Assembly (NCBI GenBank): GCA_021464245.1
Contig: JADCRB010000101.1
Span: 1 to 64,000, forward strand
Source: Carallia brachiata
Taxonomy: Eukaryota; Streptophyta; Magnoliopsida; Malpighiales; Rhizophoraceae
DNA length: 64,000 nt
Reading direction: 5' to 3'
Position numbers and translations under genes: made by a program. The notes under the pieces were generated by a model, which saw nothing but the letters and a program-made list of their open reading frames with translations, ran no database searches and had not been told where the DNA came from. Below are positions 1 through 13,199 of the stretch, in pieces (the first letter of the stretch is position 1; each line of letters opens with the position of its first letter).

Positions 1-1600
1 TTGTAGATACGGCAACAGCAGTTTCGCTGATTTTATTTTGACCTAGTTAAAATATTAAATTAGTGCTTGTATAATATTTTTTTGATAAAATTAATTTTTA
101 ATATTTTTATTATAAAAAAATTTATTATTTATTATTATCTGATTATTTAATTTATTAAAAAATATATTATTTGTTTATCATATTATCAGATCACTTCTTA
201 ATAAAATATTATATCAATAAAAATATAAATATAACAGGATAATATTTTTTTTAATTTTTTAATTTTTTATATTTTTAAAAAATAAAAAAATAAAAAATCT
301 CATAATATTATATTTTTAATAACATTATATTTTATTAAAAATAGTCTAACAAATGATATAATTCTTAATAAATTAAATAGTCAGATAATAAAAAAATATT
401 AAATTATTTTATAATAAAAATTTTGAGGATTAATTTTACTAAAAAAAATGTTATACCTATAATTAGATTTTAACTCAAAAATCAATTTATAATTTTGGCT
501 TTTCGACTTTTGAGGGGGTTTCGTTTTGAAACTTTTGCCTCAAGGTAAACGACGTCGTTTTTCTGGTTGATGTTAGTCATTTTTTTTTCCCTGGTTTTTT
601 TAACCCTTTTTTGTTTTTTCTATTTTTCTCAAAGGGGAAAAAAAGGAAAAGTAAATTCTCACTATGTGCTCTTGGAGTGAGCGTAGCATTGTTGACAATT
701 TAAAAATTTTTATCTATCTTTCTGTTACACCCTATAGTATATATAAGGATTAAGAATTAAATCATAAACTCAAAACTAAAAATTTAAGTGATTTTGTCAC
801 AAAATCTTTATAATTAATAATTCTTAAAAAATACTCCAATGTTAAATACTTATATCTTTATTTTCGAGATTTCATGGCCGATAGTTAAAAAATAAATTAT
901 CATAAAAAGATAATCATAGAGGATACGAGTGAAAAAATGCAAAAAAAAAAAAAAATACAAAAGAAAAAAGGAATGGAGAAAAAGGGACTAAGTTACCATT
1001 TACTTACCACTAACTAATGTAATGCAAATTTTTTTTAAAATAATACTTAAAATTTTATTTTATTGTGTCAGCGTATCATGAACAGAAGTCGTGTTTAGCA
1101 GAAAATTAATGTGTTTAAGACTTTTCCGTGCTCGTCTACATTATTCATTCATAAGAAATCATCAAATTTTGATGAATATTCATTCATTGGCATAAGAGAC
1201 TGTAAAACAGGGAAAGTTACTCTATTGCTTTGAGTCGCACAACAGTCTATAAAAACAAAAGCAAAGACTACTAATATCTAGCGCGTTCTTAGTATACGAA
1301 ACTCTCATATAAAGTCTCGGGCAGAAATCCTGATCTTCATGTCTCCATGATCTTCTGTCATTCCCTGGAGTACTTCCCTAATTGTCTTTGCAACTCTACA
1401 TTAAACTTTTTTTTTTTTATCAATTACTAAGGTGATACCTCATAGCTTCTAAAATACACATCTGATTTGAAAAGGTAAATCTGCTTCAAAATGCCAGGTT
1501 AACATACACAGACAGGTACAAATAATTCACTCTCCATTGTATCACTACACCGAAGCTCCTAGTAACAAATAACCATAACATTCCAAGGTTGTAGGCCTAC
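1..1600. other. AT-rich intergenic spacer
   Basis: No coding region recognised. The first 500 bases are extremely AT-rich with many short A and T runs. The part next to 1600 is the probable 3' UTR and downstream flank of the minus-strand MAP65 gene. Confidence 0.6.
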
Positions 1601-1619
1601 AAGTTTCTGTTATTGTATG

Positions 1620-4418
1620 TCACGGGGAGGCTGGAACCGGTTCAGTGCCAGAAATGTGGGAGGCAGCGTCCTCTTTGGATATGGCAACGTAGTTAACAGG
1701 AGCAGCAGGCCTGCTCTCCCTGCTATCTCTCCTCCCATCTTTCGTTGTGGATCGGCTGCCATTTTGATGAGCATTCATGGAAAGTCGTCTGCCGGGTGTT
1801 CCATTGGCACCTCCATTTGCAGAAGGGCCCCCTACCTTCTTAGTTCCCGCTGGTCTGGCAGGGCTGGGTCTCGAACTAAAAATGGCTTCTTGTTCTGTGT
1901 TCTGCTGCTCATGGAACTTCTTCTGATCCTGCTATGCACAAGGTTTTGAGATTACATTAGGGAGGGAGACAAACAAGAATTTTAAGTCCAAAATGAAATG
2001 CTTAGAACTCAGAACTTAATTCAGACCAAGTAATGAAACAAATTCCTCTTGCATACACTTGGCACCTTTAATCATCAACTAATTAAAATTTACTTACCCT
2101 CATCCTTCTCTTCTCTTCTTCTCTTTCATGCCTGAGCATGACATATTCATCTAGCATGGCTAGGAGAGGAACACCATCATAGTGAACTGCGTGCCACGAT
2201 CTTCTTCCCAAACACGGGTTTTCGCAACCAACGTGTCAACCAAGGCTATGCGGCAAAAAAGACCAAACAAAGCAAACTGACCATAAATCTTTAGAAACAC
2301 ATTAATTCATTAATGCATAGTAACATAAAAAGTGGGAACAATAAAAGGTGAACTTAAGCTTCATTTTGATGGCACTGACAGTTTAGCAACTCAACACATA
2401 CCTGGAATTCGGTTAACCAGAATCCGAGCTTTCTCTGCACGCTTGAGGTTCAAATGAGCACCTCTGCTTGCATTATACCTGTTTTCATCCTGTTTCAGAA
2501 CACCAAATTGCAATGAGATTCTCAATCACCAATACGACGTTATCCAAAGAAAGGAGGAAAAGAGAAAATCATATGCACCCGATTGTAATCTTCAAGCCAA
2601 CTCTCTTCCTCACATGCTGACATCCATTTCTCAACCTTATCCAAAATTTCTTTCCTGCTAAGAGCTTCTTCCTTGGCATTTGATATTTGACTGTCCATGT
2701 TAGCTAGCAACTCGACAGGTTCAACATTGCCAGAATCAATCAGTGTCATAATTTTTTCTCGAGCAACCTCAGGATCTATTTCTATATGAGCACAGGCATA
2801 TATCTCTTCAAGCTCTGCTTGCTTTTTGAAAGCAATCTCTTTCATCCTGCTTCCTTTTAGTTGATCAAGCCTCTCAACTTCAATCTCAGCCTTCAATAAA
2901 TGATAACAAAATTGAGAAAACACCTCAAATTAGTTTATATAGCTCCCAAAAAACAAAATTAAAAATTGTAGGCATTTTTGCAGAATTCTAATACCTGCTC
3001 AATCAAATCCAAAGCAAGAGCACCAGGAACAGTGACTTCATCAACAGAAGATGACATGTTACAAGTAACATGGTCGAACAGTTTTCTCTCTTCTACGGGG
3101 GGTATCCATTAGATTCCACAGATCACTCAGCTGACTTGCTAACTCTTGAAGCTGGTGGAAGAGAAATAAATTTCAAGGGGATTGATTTTTAAAATAAACA
3201 ACACAAAAGTAGATTTTCATTGCTCATATTTTAATTGACACAAAAGGCAGAAAGGAAAACTATTTATCTGTCCATTCGTCCAGGACACTTAATAAAATAA
3301 AACTCATATGTTCTTCACAAGCACCAAAACAAGAAATTCATGAACCTACCTTGTGAAGCCTCTGCTTCTTATCTTCTTTTAGAGTCTTAACCATCATAGC
3401 CAGCCTTGCCAGCGTATCATTGCTGATGCTTTTGGATTGCACACCAGTTGAATCATTTAAGCTTGGATGAACTTCAGTAACAGTGCTGAAGAAGTCCATA
3501 CCAAGAACAGCACAGAGATCATGCACACTGCTAACAAATTCAAGGACTTTATGCAACCTGTCACTCTATCATTTTGAAGAATAAAAAATCGACAATACAC
3601 TTGACAAAGTCAGAAGGCTTGTAAGAAACTATGTAGTTATGTAATCTCTTATTGCAACAAAATGAAGCGTTTTACCTTTTCCCTTTGAAGTTCTTGAAGT
3701 TGGGCATGATATTCATCTAACTTCTTGAGAGATAGGTCAGAATCATCAACTGCAGCAGTCCCATTAATATTCGAGTTTCCAGCGATTTCTTCACATATTT
3801 TTTGAATCTGTGACTGTACATCTGAGAACTCCTTTATTCTCTCCTCTTTCTGTTTCCACAGCTGTTCAAGTGCTGGTGCTATAGCTGCAAGTTGTTCCTT
3901 GATTGTTCCAGTTGTCTTCTCAGGCTGCATTAATGAACCAGTAAAGGCAAGGAGAACACACTTTTCACTGTCTGTTATTTGACGTGCTGCCAACACTAAC
4001 ATTTCACGCTATGTAAGCACAGAATCAACCAAATTCAAGAAATTAAGCACTCACCATGCCTACGAAGCTTTTCTCTCCAAGGGAAGAGAGAAGACGAGCA
4101 AGTTCAATTTTGGCATCTGAGAGGGCCTCAAGAAGATGTGCTCTGGACTTTGTAGCCTGCTCCACTTTCTTCTTGTACACATCCAAACACTCTTGCTCTA
4201 TTTGAAGAAGCATCTTGTCCCGATCCTCATCGGTTTCACCAACCTCATCCCATATTTCCTTCAACAAATCAAGGCTCAATGAACTGAATCATTTTTAAAA
4301 TCATATGCACAAAGAACTTTTTGCAAAATCGAAGCAACTGAAATACCTGCAGTTTTTGCAGTAAAGCGCCACAAGTTGTTTCTCCAAGAAGAGGGTTTTG
4401 AGTGTCTGTGATTGCCAT
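1620..4418 (-). CDS. MAP65-type microtubule-associated protein (MAP65-1-like), disrupted as written by two frameshifts
   Basis: Antiparallel microtubule cross-linker of the PRC1/Ase1/MAP65 family, acting on cortical and phragmoplast arrays. Coding exons on the minus strand: 4347-4418, 4055-4258, 3676-3924, 3350-3565, 2995-3151, 2579-2890, 2402-2489, 2098-2245 and 1620-1928, all with GT..AG borders. The first exon begins [13 protein letters not shown]. The conserved core is visible as [37 protein letters not shown] and [13 protein letters not shown]. The basic Ser/Pro-rich tail ends EPVPASP. With frame breaks ignored the length is about 584 aa, matching MAP65-1. Exon 5 is 157 nt, one base too long: a run of six C (minus strand) creates an in-frame TAG. 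Exon 8 is one base too short between the GTQFT and YDGV codons. All other exons and splice sites are intact. This is either a recent null allele or pseudogene, or an assembly error. Confidence 0.9.
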
Positions 4419-5960
4419 TTACCTTAACCCTTCAATCCAACATGAAGCAAAGGGGGCATTGACAAGTCATTCTATACATCCATTGACTTAGATTGAAATG
4501 CATACTTTATTGTAATTGTTACAATTTACTGAACTAGAAACTGAAAAACAATCTATAAACCTAATTAACTAGTGAGAGACAAACCTTTACCAAACAAATG
4601 AAATACGACCTGTCAGACATGATCACAAAAGAGGAATAATGTCTAATTAGTGGATGATCCATAATGTGATAATGAGAAAGAAGAAAGAAAACTCTGAAAT
4701 ATGCAGGGACACCATCCACCCAAATCACCAAAATTTAACACAAGAAGCCTAGAAACATTTAAGTACCCAAGATATATAAACCCATGGGGAAATATGGAAC
4801 ACCCTTGCGTTGTAATAGCACTTGGATTATAAATGAGTCCAGACATCGACTACATTAATACATTGTAAAATTTGGGACCTGTTGGATATCTTTTCTTCTC
4901 ATAAAAAATGGAGGAAGCTCACAAACATTTGAGATTCCAAAAATGGATCTCAGATATCTTGTTTTCGTTATTGAAATTTGATAATCATTACAAATTGTCA
5001 ATGCTGCTTAATTTAAGAAAAGTATGCCCAAAAAAAAAGGGTAAAAAGGCAACAAAAGCACAAAAACTTGCAGAAGTTATGCATTGGCCGTGAAGAAGAA
5101 AATTACCTCAAAAACGTCTACTCACGCCCACATAATATTCTAACTATTAGACAACCAAAAATAACCTTCAAACGGAAAATAGCCACAACTCAAATTCCTG
5201 TAAACCTTAATCTCTTTCTCAAACATTCCCAGCAATTGGATAACATTTTTATGTCATTTTACTCAAAAACAACTATGAAATTGCTAAAATTCATTTTCCT
5301 TCGGCGCATTAAGTCAGCAACTAAAAAGACTCTTAATTTTGTCAACTAATATCCACTTACTCAAACAAATGGTCTAATTAAAAGTTGAACACATCTAAGC
5401 AACAAACACAAGATCTCTACTTTACAACATAAAACTCATTAAGAAAACCCCAAGATCATAACCCCTCCAAAATTTTCTTTACATTCAAGCACTAAAAAGC
5501 AAGACTAGCAAAATCCAAAACCCCCCATTGTAACTAAAATGCGCCAACTCACACTGCCAGAAAACCGTACAAGAACTAAAACAATCAAAATCACAGGTAC
5601 ATAAACATAAAGATCTCTCACCGATGGCAAGCCCAACCAAGTAGCCAAACAGCAGTACATCCCAGATCAAGAGACCCACATTGGCTAAAAAACAAGAAGC
5701 AGTAAAAAAAGGTGAAATGCACTATCAGAGTAGCAAACAAGACTTACCCAGATCGTCCTTGGAGTAATAGGTTTTAGCTTTTTGGATTGGTTGTGCGTTA
5801 GTTTCAGATCTAAAGCTCAAATTATTTTTTTTTTTGGGTTTTTCACTGTTTGTGACTGAGGAGCAGAGTGGAGTGGAAGAAGCTCACAAAAAGGACAGAC
5901 TCAGAGAAAAAAGAAACTCGGATAGAGATGGAGGGTGGGGCCCCTTTATATCTCTCAACT
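4419..5960 (-). promoter_or_regulatory. MAP65 leader exon, 5'UTR intron and core promoter
   Basis: A consensus donor (CTGG|GTAAGTC on the minus strand) at 5746-5748 and a TTAAG acceptor a few bases upstream of the ATG indicate a 5'UTR intron of about 1.3 kb, with a leader exon from 5748 to about 5915. A TATA box reading TATAAAGG lies at 5944-5951, about 30 bases before the inferred transcription start. Leader introns are common in this family. No coding sequence was recognised in the intron. Confidence 0.55.
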
Positions 5961-6339
5961 CAATTGTCTGAGAAAATCGCTGATTCTTCAACTAGCCCAT
6001 GTTTTCTGAGTTTATTTACGAAGGAAAAATATTGATAGTCGCACCCTAATATCACATATTTTAGTTATATGTAATAATATTTATAATATTTATAATAAAA
6101 TTATATTTTATGTAATAAAAATTTATAATTTATCTTTTTATTACATAAAATAATATATATAATTATAAAAAATTTATATGTTATTATAAAATAACAAAAT
6201 ATATAATTGAAATGCATTACAACCCATATGCCCACCTAAAGGAACCATTTACGAATATGTAACTGCCTCAGTTGCGCTTGGAGTTGAATTCCTTGTTCCT
6301 CGTTTGGCTGACGCAGATATCATGAATACAATTATAAGT

Positions 6340-7290
6340 GAAATTATTTAATAGATTAAATAGGTACAACAAATATGAGAATAGTCTTTAAATTGAAATT
6401 TTTAAATTTAAATTTTAGTTAAAATTAATTAATAAAAAAATATATAATAAATAATTATAATATCTTCATCTCACATGCATGTAATATGTTCGTATGTCTT
6501 GTTTCAAAATATTTTGTTTGATTAATGATTTGTCGCGGAATGTTGATAATATAATCATTGGTTGTACAATTGTAAGTATATATATTTTTTGATGCGAAAA
6601 ATAATAAAATAATGATAACGTTCACAATTTTGTTATATAATATTGCGACTTTGTATTTGAAGAGAGCATGTAAAGACTAAATAATTATGATATACCTCGT
6701 GTTAGACATTGAATTATAGTTTTAATTTCATTATTCAACTCTGATAAGATACAAATTCCGGAACACAAAGTCAAAAGTTGAATCTCTTACTATCTTAACT
6801 ACACGAAAGCTAATATGGGTATAAAAATAATTATCAATAGACTAAATATGTACAATAAAAAATTATAACTTTTTAATCTGAGTGTGTCTGGTAGGTGTAT
6901 CTTGCCTCAAAATATTTTGTTTGGCTGATAATTCGTAATGAGACACAAATATCACGATGATTGGTTGAACAATTATAAATATAACTTTTCTTATTTTTTA
7001 TTTGAGCAAATAAATATAGAGTGTTATTATATTTTTAAAATCATATATTTATCTAAATGTAATAAGGTTGTTATTTTATGTAACAAGACAGTTATTTTTT
7101 GTAATAAAAAAATACATATATTTTTTATTAGATAAAATAAAATTTTTATTGTATAAAATAATAATATTGTTGCATTCAAACTGATATCTCATCCTGAAAA
7201 TTTATTTTTTTTCATAGATATAAGTATTTAATAGGCTAAAAATATATAAAAACGGATGATTATAACTTTATCTCACACGTGATGTGTAAA
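6340..7290. repeat. Diverged, locally repeated AT-rich element
   Basis: The segment around 6350-6600 (TAGATTAAATAGGTACAA, later CAAAATATTTTGTTTG, ATTGGTTGTACAATT) recurs in the same order at about 6830-6990 (TAGACTAAATATGTACAA, CAAAATATTTTGTTTG, ATTGGTTGAACAATT). A third partial start (TTAATAGGCTAAA) occurs near 7229. This looks like an old tandem or nested repeat family. The type is not identified. Confidence 0.5.
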
Positions 7291-7619
7291 GATGAAAAAG
7301 TGTTGGTGCATTCATTAAATGAAGTAGGATTCAAACATGACTTAATTCGGCGTTTGAGTGTGCTTTGTACTGGGATCGCGCTCTCTATAAATGGGACCGG
7401 CCATGGCCCATATGTCAAATCATGCCTTGTTGTTATGGGAAAGTAATTATGGCGGGTCCAATTCAGTGTCATTGGGATCAACAATACAGCCATGCTCCCA
7501 TGCATAAAGCTCACTGGCTTGGTAAACGGCTGATTGAACTTTTTTACCTTTGTCTGTTATTCCACCAACCAAATTCTTTCTGTTTTTTTTGAACCAATTC
7601 ACCAACCAAAGTCGAATTG

Positions 7620-8492
7620 TGGGCCGTTTGATTTATGTTCTAAAATAACAATTAAAATAAAGTAAAATTAAAAATAAAATTATTTATTTTATAATATGTT
7701 TAGTTTATCTTAAAATTAGAATTAAAATTTCTTATAAATGTTTGTTTTAGTTTAGAATCAGAATTAACATTAAATTTGTGATAATATTTATGTCACGCCA
7801 AAAATAAAATAATATTATTAAAATTAAAAATTATGAAATACAAAAAAATATTATAATGTAATGTCAAATTAAAAATATTAAATTATCATAAAAATAAAAT
7901 TAAAAATTATGATAAAAACTTATAATAATAATAATCATTATTATCATAATAGAAATAGTGTTGTATAAATAATAAATAATTTATTATCAATAAATCAATG
8001 ATAATATAACTATAAAAATATTTAATTTATAATTTAATTATTATCATAAGTTTAGAAATTTAGTTTTATTGGATTATAAAATTATTTATTATTATTATTG
8101 TTATTAAAAGGAGAAAACGAATATAATATCAGTATAAAAATAAAAATTCTCCACAGCTCAATTCAATAATAAATTTTTTAATAAGAAAGTAAAAAAAAAT
8201 GGAGAGAAATAGAAGAGAGAAGGACCAATGAGAGAGATAAGTAAATTTTTTTTTTAATTTTAAACAAAACATGAGAAAGGATGAGAAACTGGGGTAGTTA
8301 GAGGTAGTTAAGAAGAGAATGAGAATCATTAATGTATTAAATATGAGGATCATGATTCCCTTAATGTGGGGAATCTCATTTTACATTTTAAATGAATGAA
8401 AATCAACCTTTGATGAAACAAAGGATAGAAATATGAAATAGGTAGTTGATTCTCATTCCCATATTTTTTTTTCCCCTTAAAACAAACAGCTC
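7620..8492. mobile_element. Possible hAT-like MITE
   Basis: The ends are imperfect inverted repeats: GGGCCGTTTGATT at the left, and at the right the complement of GGAGCTGTTTGTTTT. This resembles the GGGCCTGTTTG-type termini of plant non-autonomous hAT elements. The interior is AT-rich and non-coding. No clear 8-bp target duplication could be read, so the borders are tentative. Confidence 0.35.
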
Positions 8493-11400
8493 CTGTATTT
8501 AAATGGATTAAAAGTAGTTCAAAGTTAGTGAATAAATTGAAATTATTTAGGTAGATTTTGAAGTGGATTTGATCTTTTTGCACAGTCGGCAAAACCCATG
8601 TTAATTACTACTTTTCTCCGAGAGAGAAGCATTGAATGTATCATCTTTAATTCATTCTAACTCATAACTATGAATTTAAGACCCAACAGGTTAGTAGGTA
8701 CAGGATGAATTTGAGACTCATTAAGTATACATTCTTATCTTAAATATTAGAGGAATCCAAGCTTAAATATTTGATCAGGTGTCTAGAAATTTGATAACTA
8801 CTTTACTATAAGAGATGTTATTCATAAATCAATAACTATACATCAAAATTCGAATTTCTACATGGTATCAGTCCATTATTTTAAGAAAAAATTAGTTTGG
8901 TATTACCTATGCCTAAACGTAGAGATAATTGTGTGTAGTAATCAATGTTAAAATATTAGATTCTCTTTATAAAAAAGATTAGAGTCAATTAACAGATAAC
9001 TCCCACCTAAAACTATAGAAGCGATGACCTACATTCGAATGATAGAAAGTGCGGTTTCACGGAGAATCATAACAGGAAAAAAAAAAAAAAAAAGCAAAGA
9101 AAATTCGATTCTGCAAGATTGCAGGCATAAGATCGGAAGTAGCAATTTGGTAATTTGAAAGAAAACGGGGGTCATACTCGAAGAGATGTACGTTAGATTA
9201 TTATTTACGGAAATGATTGGTATACAAAAGTTGTATACTTAATATATATACACATTCAATATAATAATATTATTTATAATTTTTTTGACAAAATCTACAT
9301 TCATATTTTTATAATAATACTTATTTAAATTTAAATTTTATAAAAAAAAATATATACATTAAAATATTTTTCCGTAGACGGCTCGGTGCACACAGTTGCT
9401 TCCTGTTATTTATTAGCATTGCCGTCAGAAAGCAAACCGAGATTTGTGGGGGTGGGGGGGTGCTGAGGTGGTAGTCATTGCTAGGTTTCTATCTGAAGCG
9501 GTAGTCATTTCTCCGTGCACGGCTCTGAATCTTTAATGCCTCGACATGCAGACGGTTGGATCGTGGGAACTCCCCTCCCCCCGCCCCCTTCCCTGCTTTT
9601 TTTTTTTGAATATTTAGCTCAAATGATATTAACTCATCGTGTTTTCATGTTGGTGGTTCAGGTTCAAATCTTCACTTCAATAATTCCCCTAGCGCAAGTG
9701 GCTGAGTACCTCGTTTCGAAGTGAATTTAAAGGATCTAATGATAGTTAGACGTCGTGTCTAAGATTTGACAATTATCAGAATTGAGGTGAAACAGTATTT
9801 GAAGTTATCAGCATTTAGATAGTGAGTTATTTCTATTAGAGAGGTTGGATAAAGACATTAACGAATAACTCTAATTTCAGTTCATATATGTGATGATCTA
9901 CATATCAATAATATATTTTTTTCTGTTAAAAAAAGTCCCAAGTTTTTAAATCCTTTTCATCTTCTTCACACGTTGGCTCCACTTCTGACATTTTTTTCGT
10001 TATTTGCATCATGCGTTGGCCAAATTGCATCCTTTTCTTTAAGCGTCACATGCCTATTTCTTCTCAAAAAAAAAAAACAAAAAAGCATCACATGCCTATT
10101 TTGCTAAAATCTTCATTGCCCTCTTCATAAGAAAAGGAGAAGAAAACACCCGAGTGAACACAACTATACCCAGATATCCACAAATCTAAGAAATTGCTAA
10201 GATCGGTAATTTGTTGAGTGATACTGAGGATCGTTCCTAATAATACGTGATGAGTTTGATTTCCCATATTGTAGCCTCAAAACCATTAAAAAAAAAAGCT
10301 AAGGAAACGCTAAAAAAAAGCTAAGGACATAATGTGCAGCTTTAGTGCTTACCGATGATTAAAAATTGTAAGAGAGTTGATAAAAAAATTGTCAAATGAG
10401 GGGCTCAAGATGAAGGATCACATGTGAACCACGTTATCTCTGAAAATGTACTGCTCAAATGACCAATAAGAGAAGCTTTGTAGGGCTTTGCTTCAAGTGG
10501 CCTAGACAGAGATGTGTCTGTGGCAGCATGTGATTTCAATATGGGTGCACTGAACCAGCCAAATACCTCTCGCTTAATTTTTGTGCTTATTGTCTTGCTT
10601 TTTCTAAATCAAGATGCTAATAAAGTTCTCCCTCAACAACCCTGACTCTAGTCTATCTATATAATCAATAATGTTGCTGCTAGTGCAAATTAGCCCATGA
10701 GACATTTCCAGATTGATAAAACTGAACTAGCCTGTAAGTAACCGATCTCTTATAATTATACTATAAGTTAAGTCTTTTGCGTAATTTTTCTCTTTTCATT
10801 TACATTTTTTTTTTTGACCTATCCTGTTGATTGACTTAAGAATAAGAGTGCTGATGTTGAATTTCCATTTTGGCCCTTGGCATTAAAAATTTGTTCATCT
10901 CGCATCTAAGTTTGGGACACTCCCGGGAACCCATCAAACAATAAATCTGGTGATACCGAACAATGCAATAAAGAAAAGATAAATCCATGCTACATTCTCC
11001 ACGGTTTCACTGCTATAGTCATCCTCATCCGGCATGACAAAGTAGAAAGCAAGGAGGTAACTAAATATACAACGATTTATGCCTGCAACCAAGGCCATTT
11101 GCTTACAGAGCCCTCACGAATTGTTCCTTCCAACTCCAACTCCACAACACCCAAATGATGACGATGATGATCATGAAAGTTACTTATCAGTAAAATCCTA
11201 CCCAGGCTATTTCCAATTTCTTTTCATTAGGAGGAACTGAGCGAGTTATACATGAATAGGAATGGGATTGATCAATATACCCTTCTTTAACTAATATAAA
11301 CTATAAAGACAGCATCGCACACAGAATGAGGGGAAGTTGTGGATTTGAAATTTGGAGTTCAATGAATAGCTACGAGTAACTTATTTCATTTCATTTGGGT

Positions 11401-12083
11401 AAAATCCTGGATTTCAAATGTAAAGAAAATTGAATGACAACAATTTTTTTTTTTTCACTACCTACAGAGTCAAAATTCTTTTCTATTTCCCATTTTAGAT
11501 GAATTTAAAACCGTACACTTTAAGGGCTTTTTCTTCTCTTAACAACACAACATACACCGATCAATCCAATAAACATTTATAGGCCAAGTTATGTAAGTCA
11601 CTACCTAAAACATTACAAGGGACTTGTCTCAGGTTTTACCCAAAAGAAGTGAAAATCCAAAGGATAACTATGGCAACATGGAGTTATAAGACTGCAATAG
11701 TCTCAGTAACAAGATCATACGGGTTACAACTGCATTTTTATGACCGAAAACACCAGTGATTCTGGAGCTTCCCAACGTGTAAAATAAGAACAGTGAGAAG
11801 ATAACCAACAAGAACCATTCAAGCATCCCGCAAAGATTCATAAAGAAAGCACATTGCATTTGATATTACCCCCAACAAGAACTCAATGCTAGGGCATAGT
11901 GTAGGCAAGTGAACAACAAAAATTTTAAGCAGAACCAAAACCATGGCAGGATTACCACTCAAGTCATTATATCAACAGAATCCAATGACAGAGTAAGTAA
12001 AAAAGCGATAATGACAAAACTGCCAAATCACTGGCTAACCAGCAATGGAGACAACAAATCGAATCAGAAACGGAAAGGAACCA

Positions 12084-12908
<825 letters not shown>

Positions 12909-12982
12909 CTGAGAACGAGAGATTCGGCAGCGGACGGCTTGGGCGAGGCTGGTCAGAAAAGATGCAAAAATTTGAAGGAAAA

Positions 12983-13190
12983 CCTAACCCTAACTTGCTA
13001 CTTGCTAGCCATTTGTAGAGGCACAGTTAGTGTGGGAATTAGATGTGGGAGGGATCATCGTTTCCATTGTGAGCCTTTTACTATTTATTTGACACGTGGA
13101 CATGATGTCCATTTTCGGGCCTTTTTTTAACTTTTCCATCGAACTCTTTGTGCTGGACTTATTGGACATAGTTGAGATGTGGCCCAATTA
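12983..13190 (-). promoter_or_regulatory. eS28 promoter elements (telo-box, site II, G-box)
   Basis: Immediately upstream of the leader exon lies a telomere-like telo-box, GTTAGGGTTAGG on the minus strand (12983-12994). A site II-type TGGGCC motif is at 13181-13186 (minus strand), and CACGTG at 13083-13088 is a G-box core. Telo-box plus site II is the known signature of growth-coupled promoters of plant ribosomal-protein genes. Confidence 0.65.
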
Positions 13191-13199
13191 ATATTTGCC

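Larger units (their letters stand above)
5960..11900. other. Long AT-rich spacer with degenerate repeats
   Basis: No gene recognised in about 6 kb. It holds diverged copies of a short repeat (6340-7290), a MITE-like element (about 7620-8492), several poly(A) runs and a possible tRNA-like A-box match near 9690. The part near 11900 is probably the 3' flank of the eS28 gene. Confidence 0.5.

Noticed and set aside
1617..1949. 110-codon plus-strand ORF
   Set aside because: Antisense shadow of MAP65 exon 9, whose minus-strand frame encodes the conserved Ser/Pro tail with a proper acceptor and stop.
7360..7600. GC-richer stretch with ORFs on both strands
   Set aside because: No domain, splice signals or homology recognised. 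Open frames are short and overlapping.
9680..9720. Possible tRNA gene (A-box-like TAGCGCAAGTGG)
   Set aside because: No complete cloverleaf or correctly placed B-box could be read. At most a degenerate tRNA-like repeat.
10200..11900. Possible missed gene in the long gap before eS28
   Set aside because: Both strands were scanned for splice-bounded coding stretches and familiar motifs. None could be supported.
12983..12994. Telomere-like TTAGGG words as an interstitial telomere
   Set aside because: Only about two units and located in the eS28 promoter, so a telo-box regulatory motif is the better reading.
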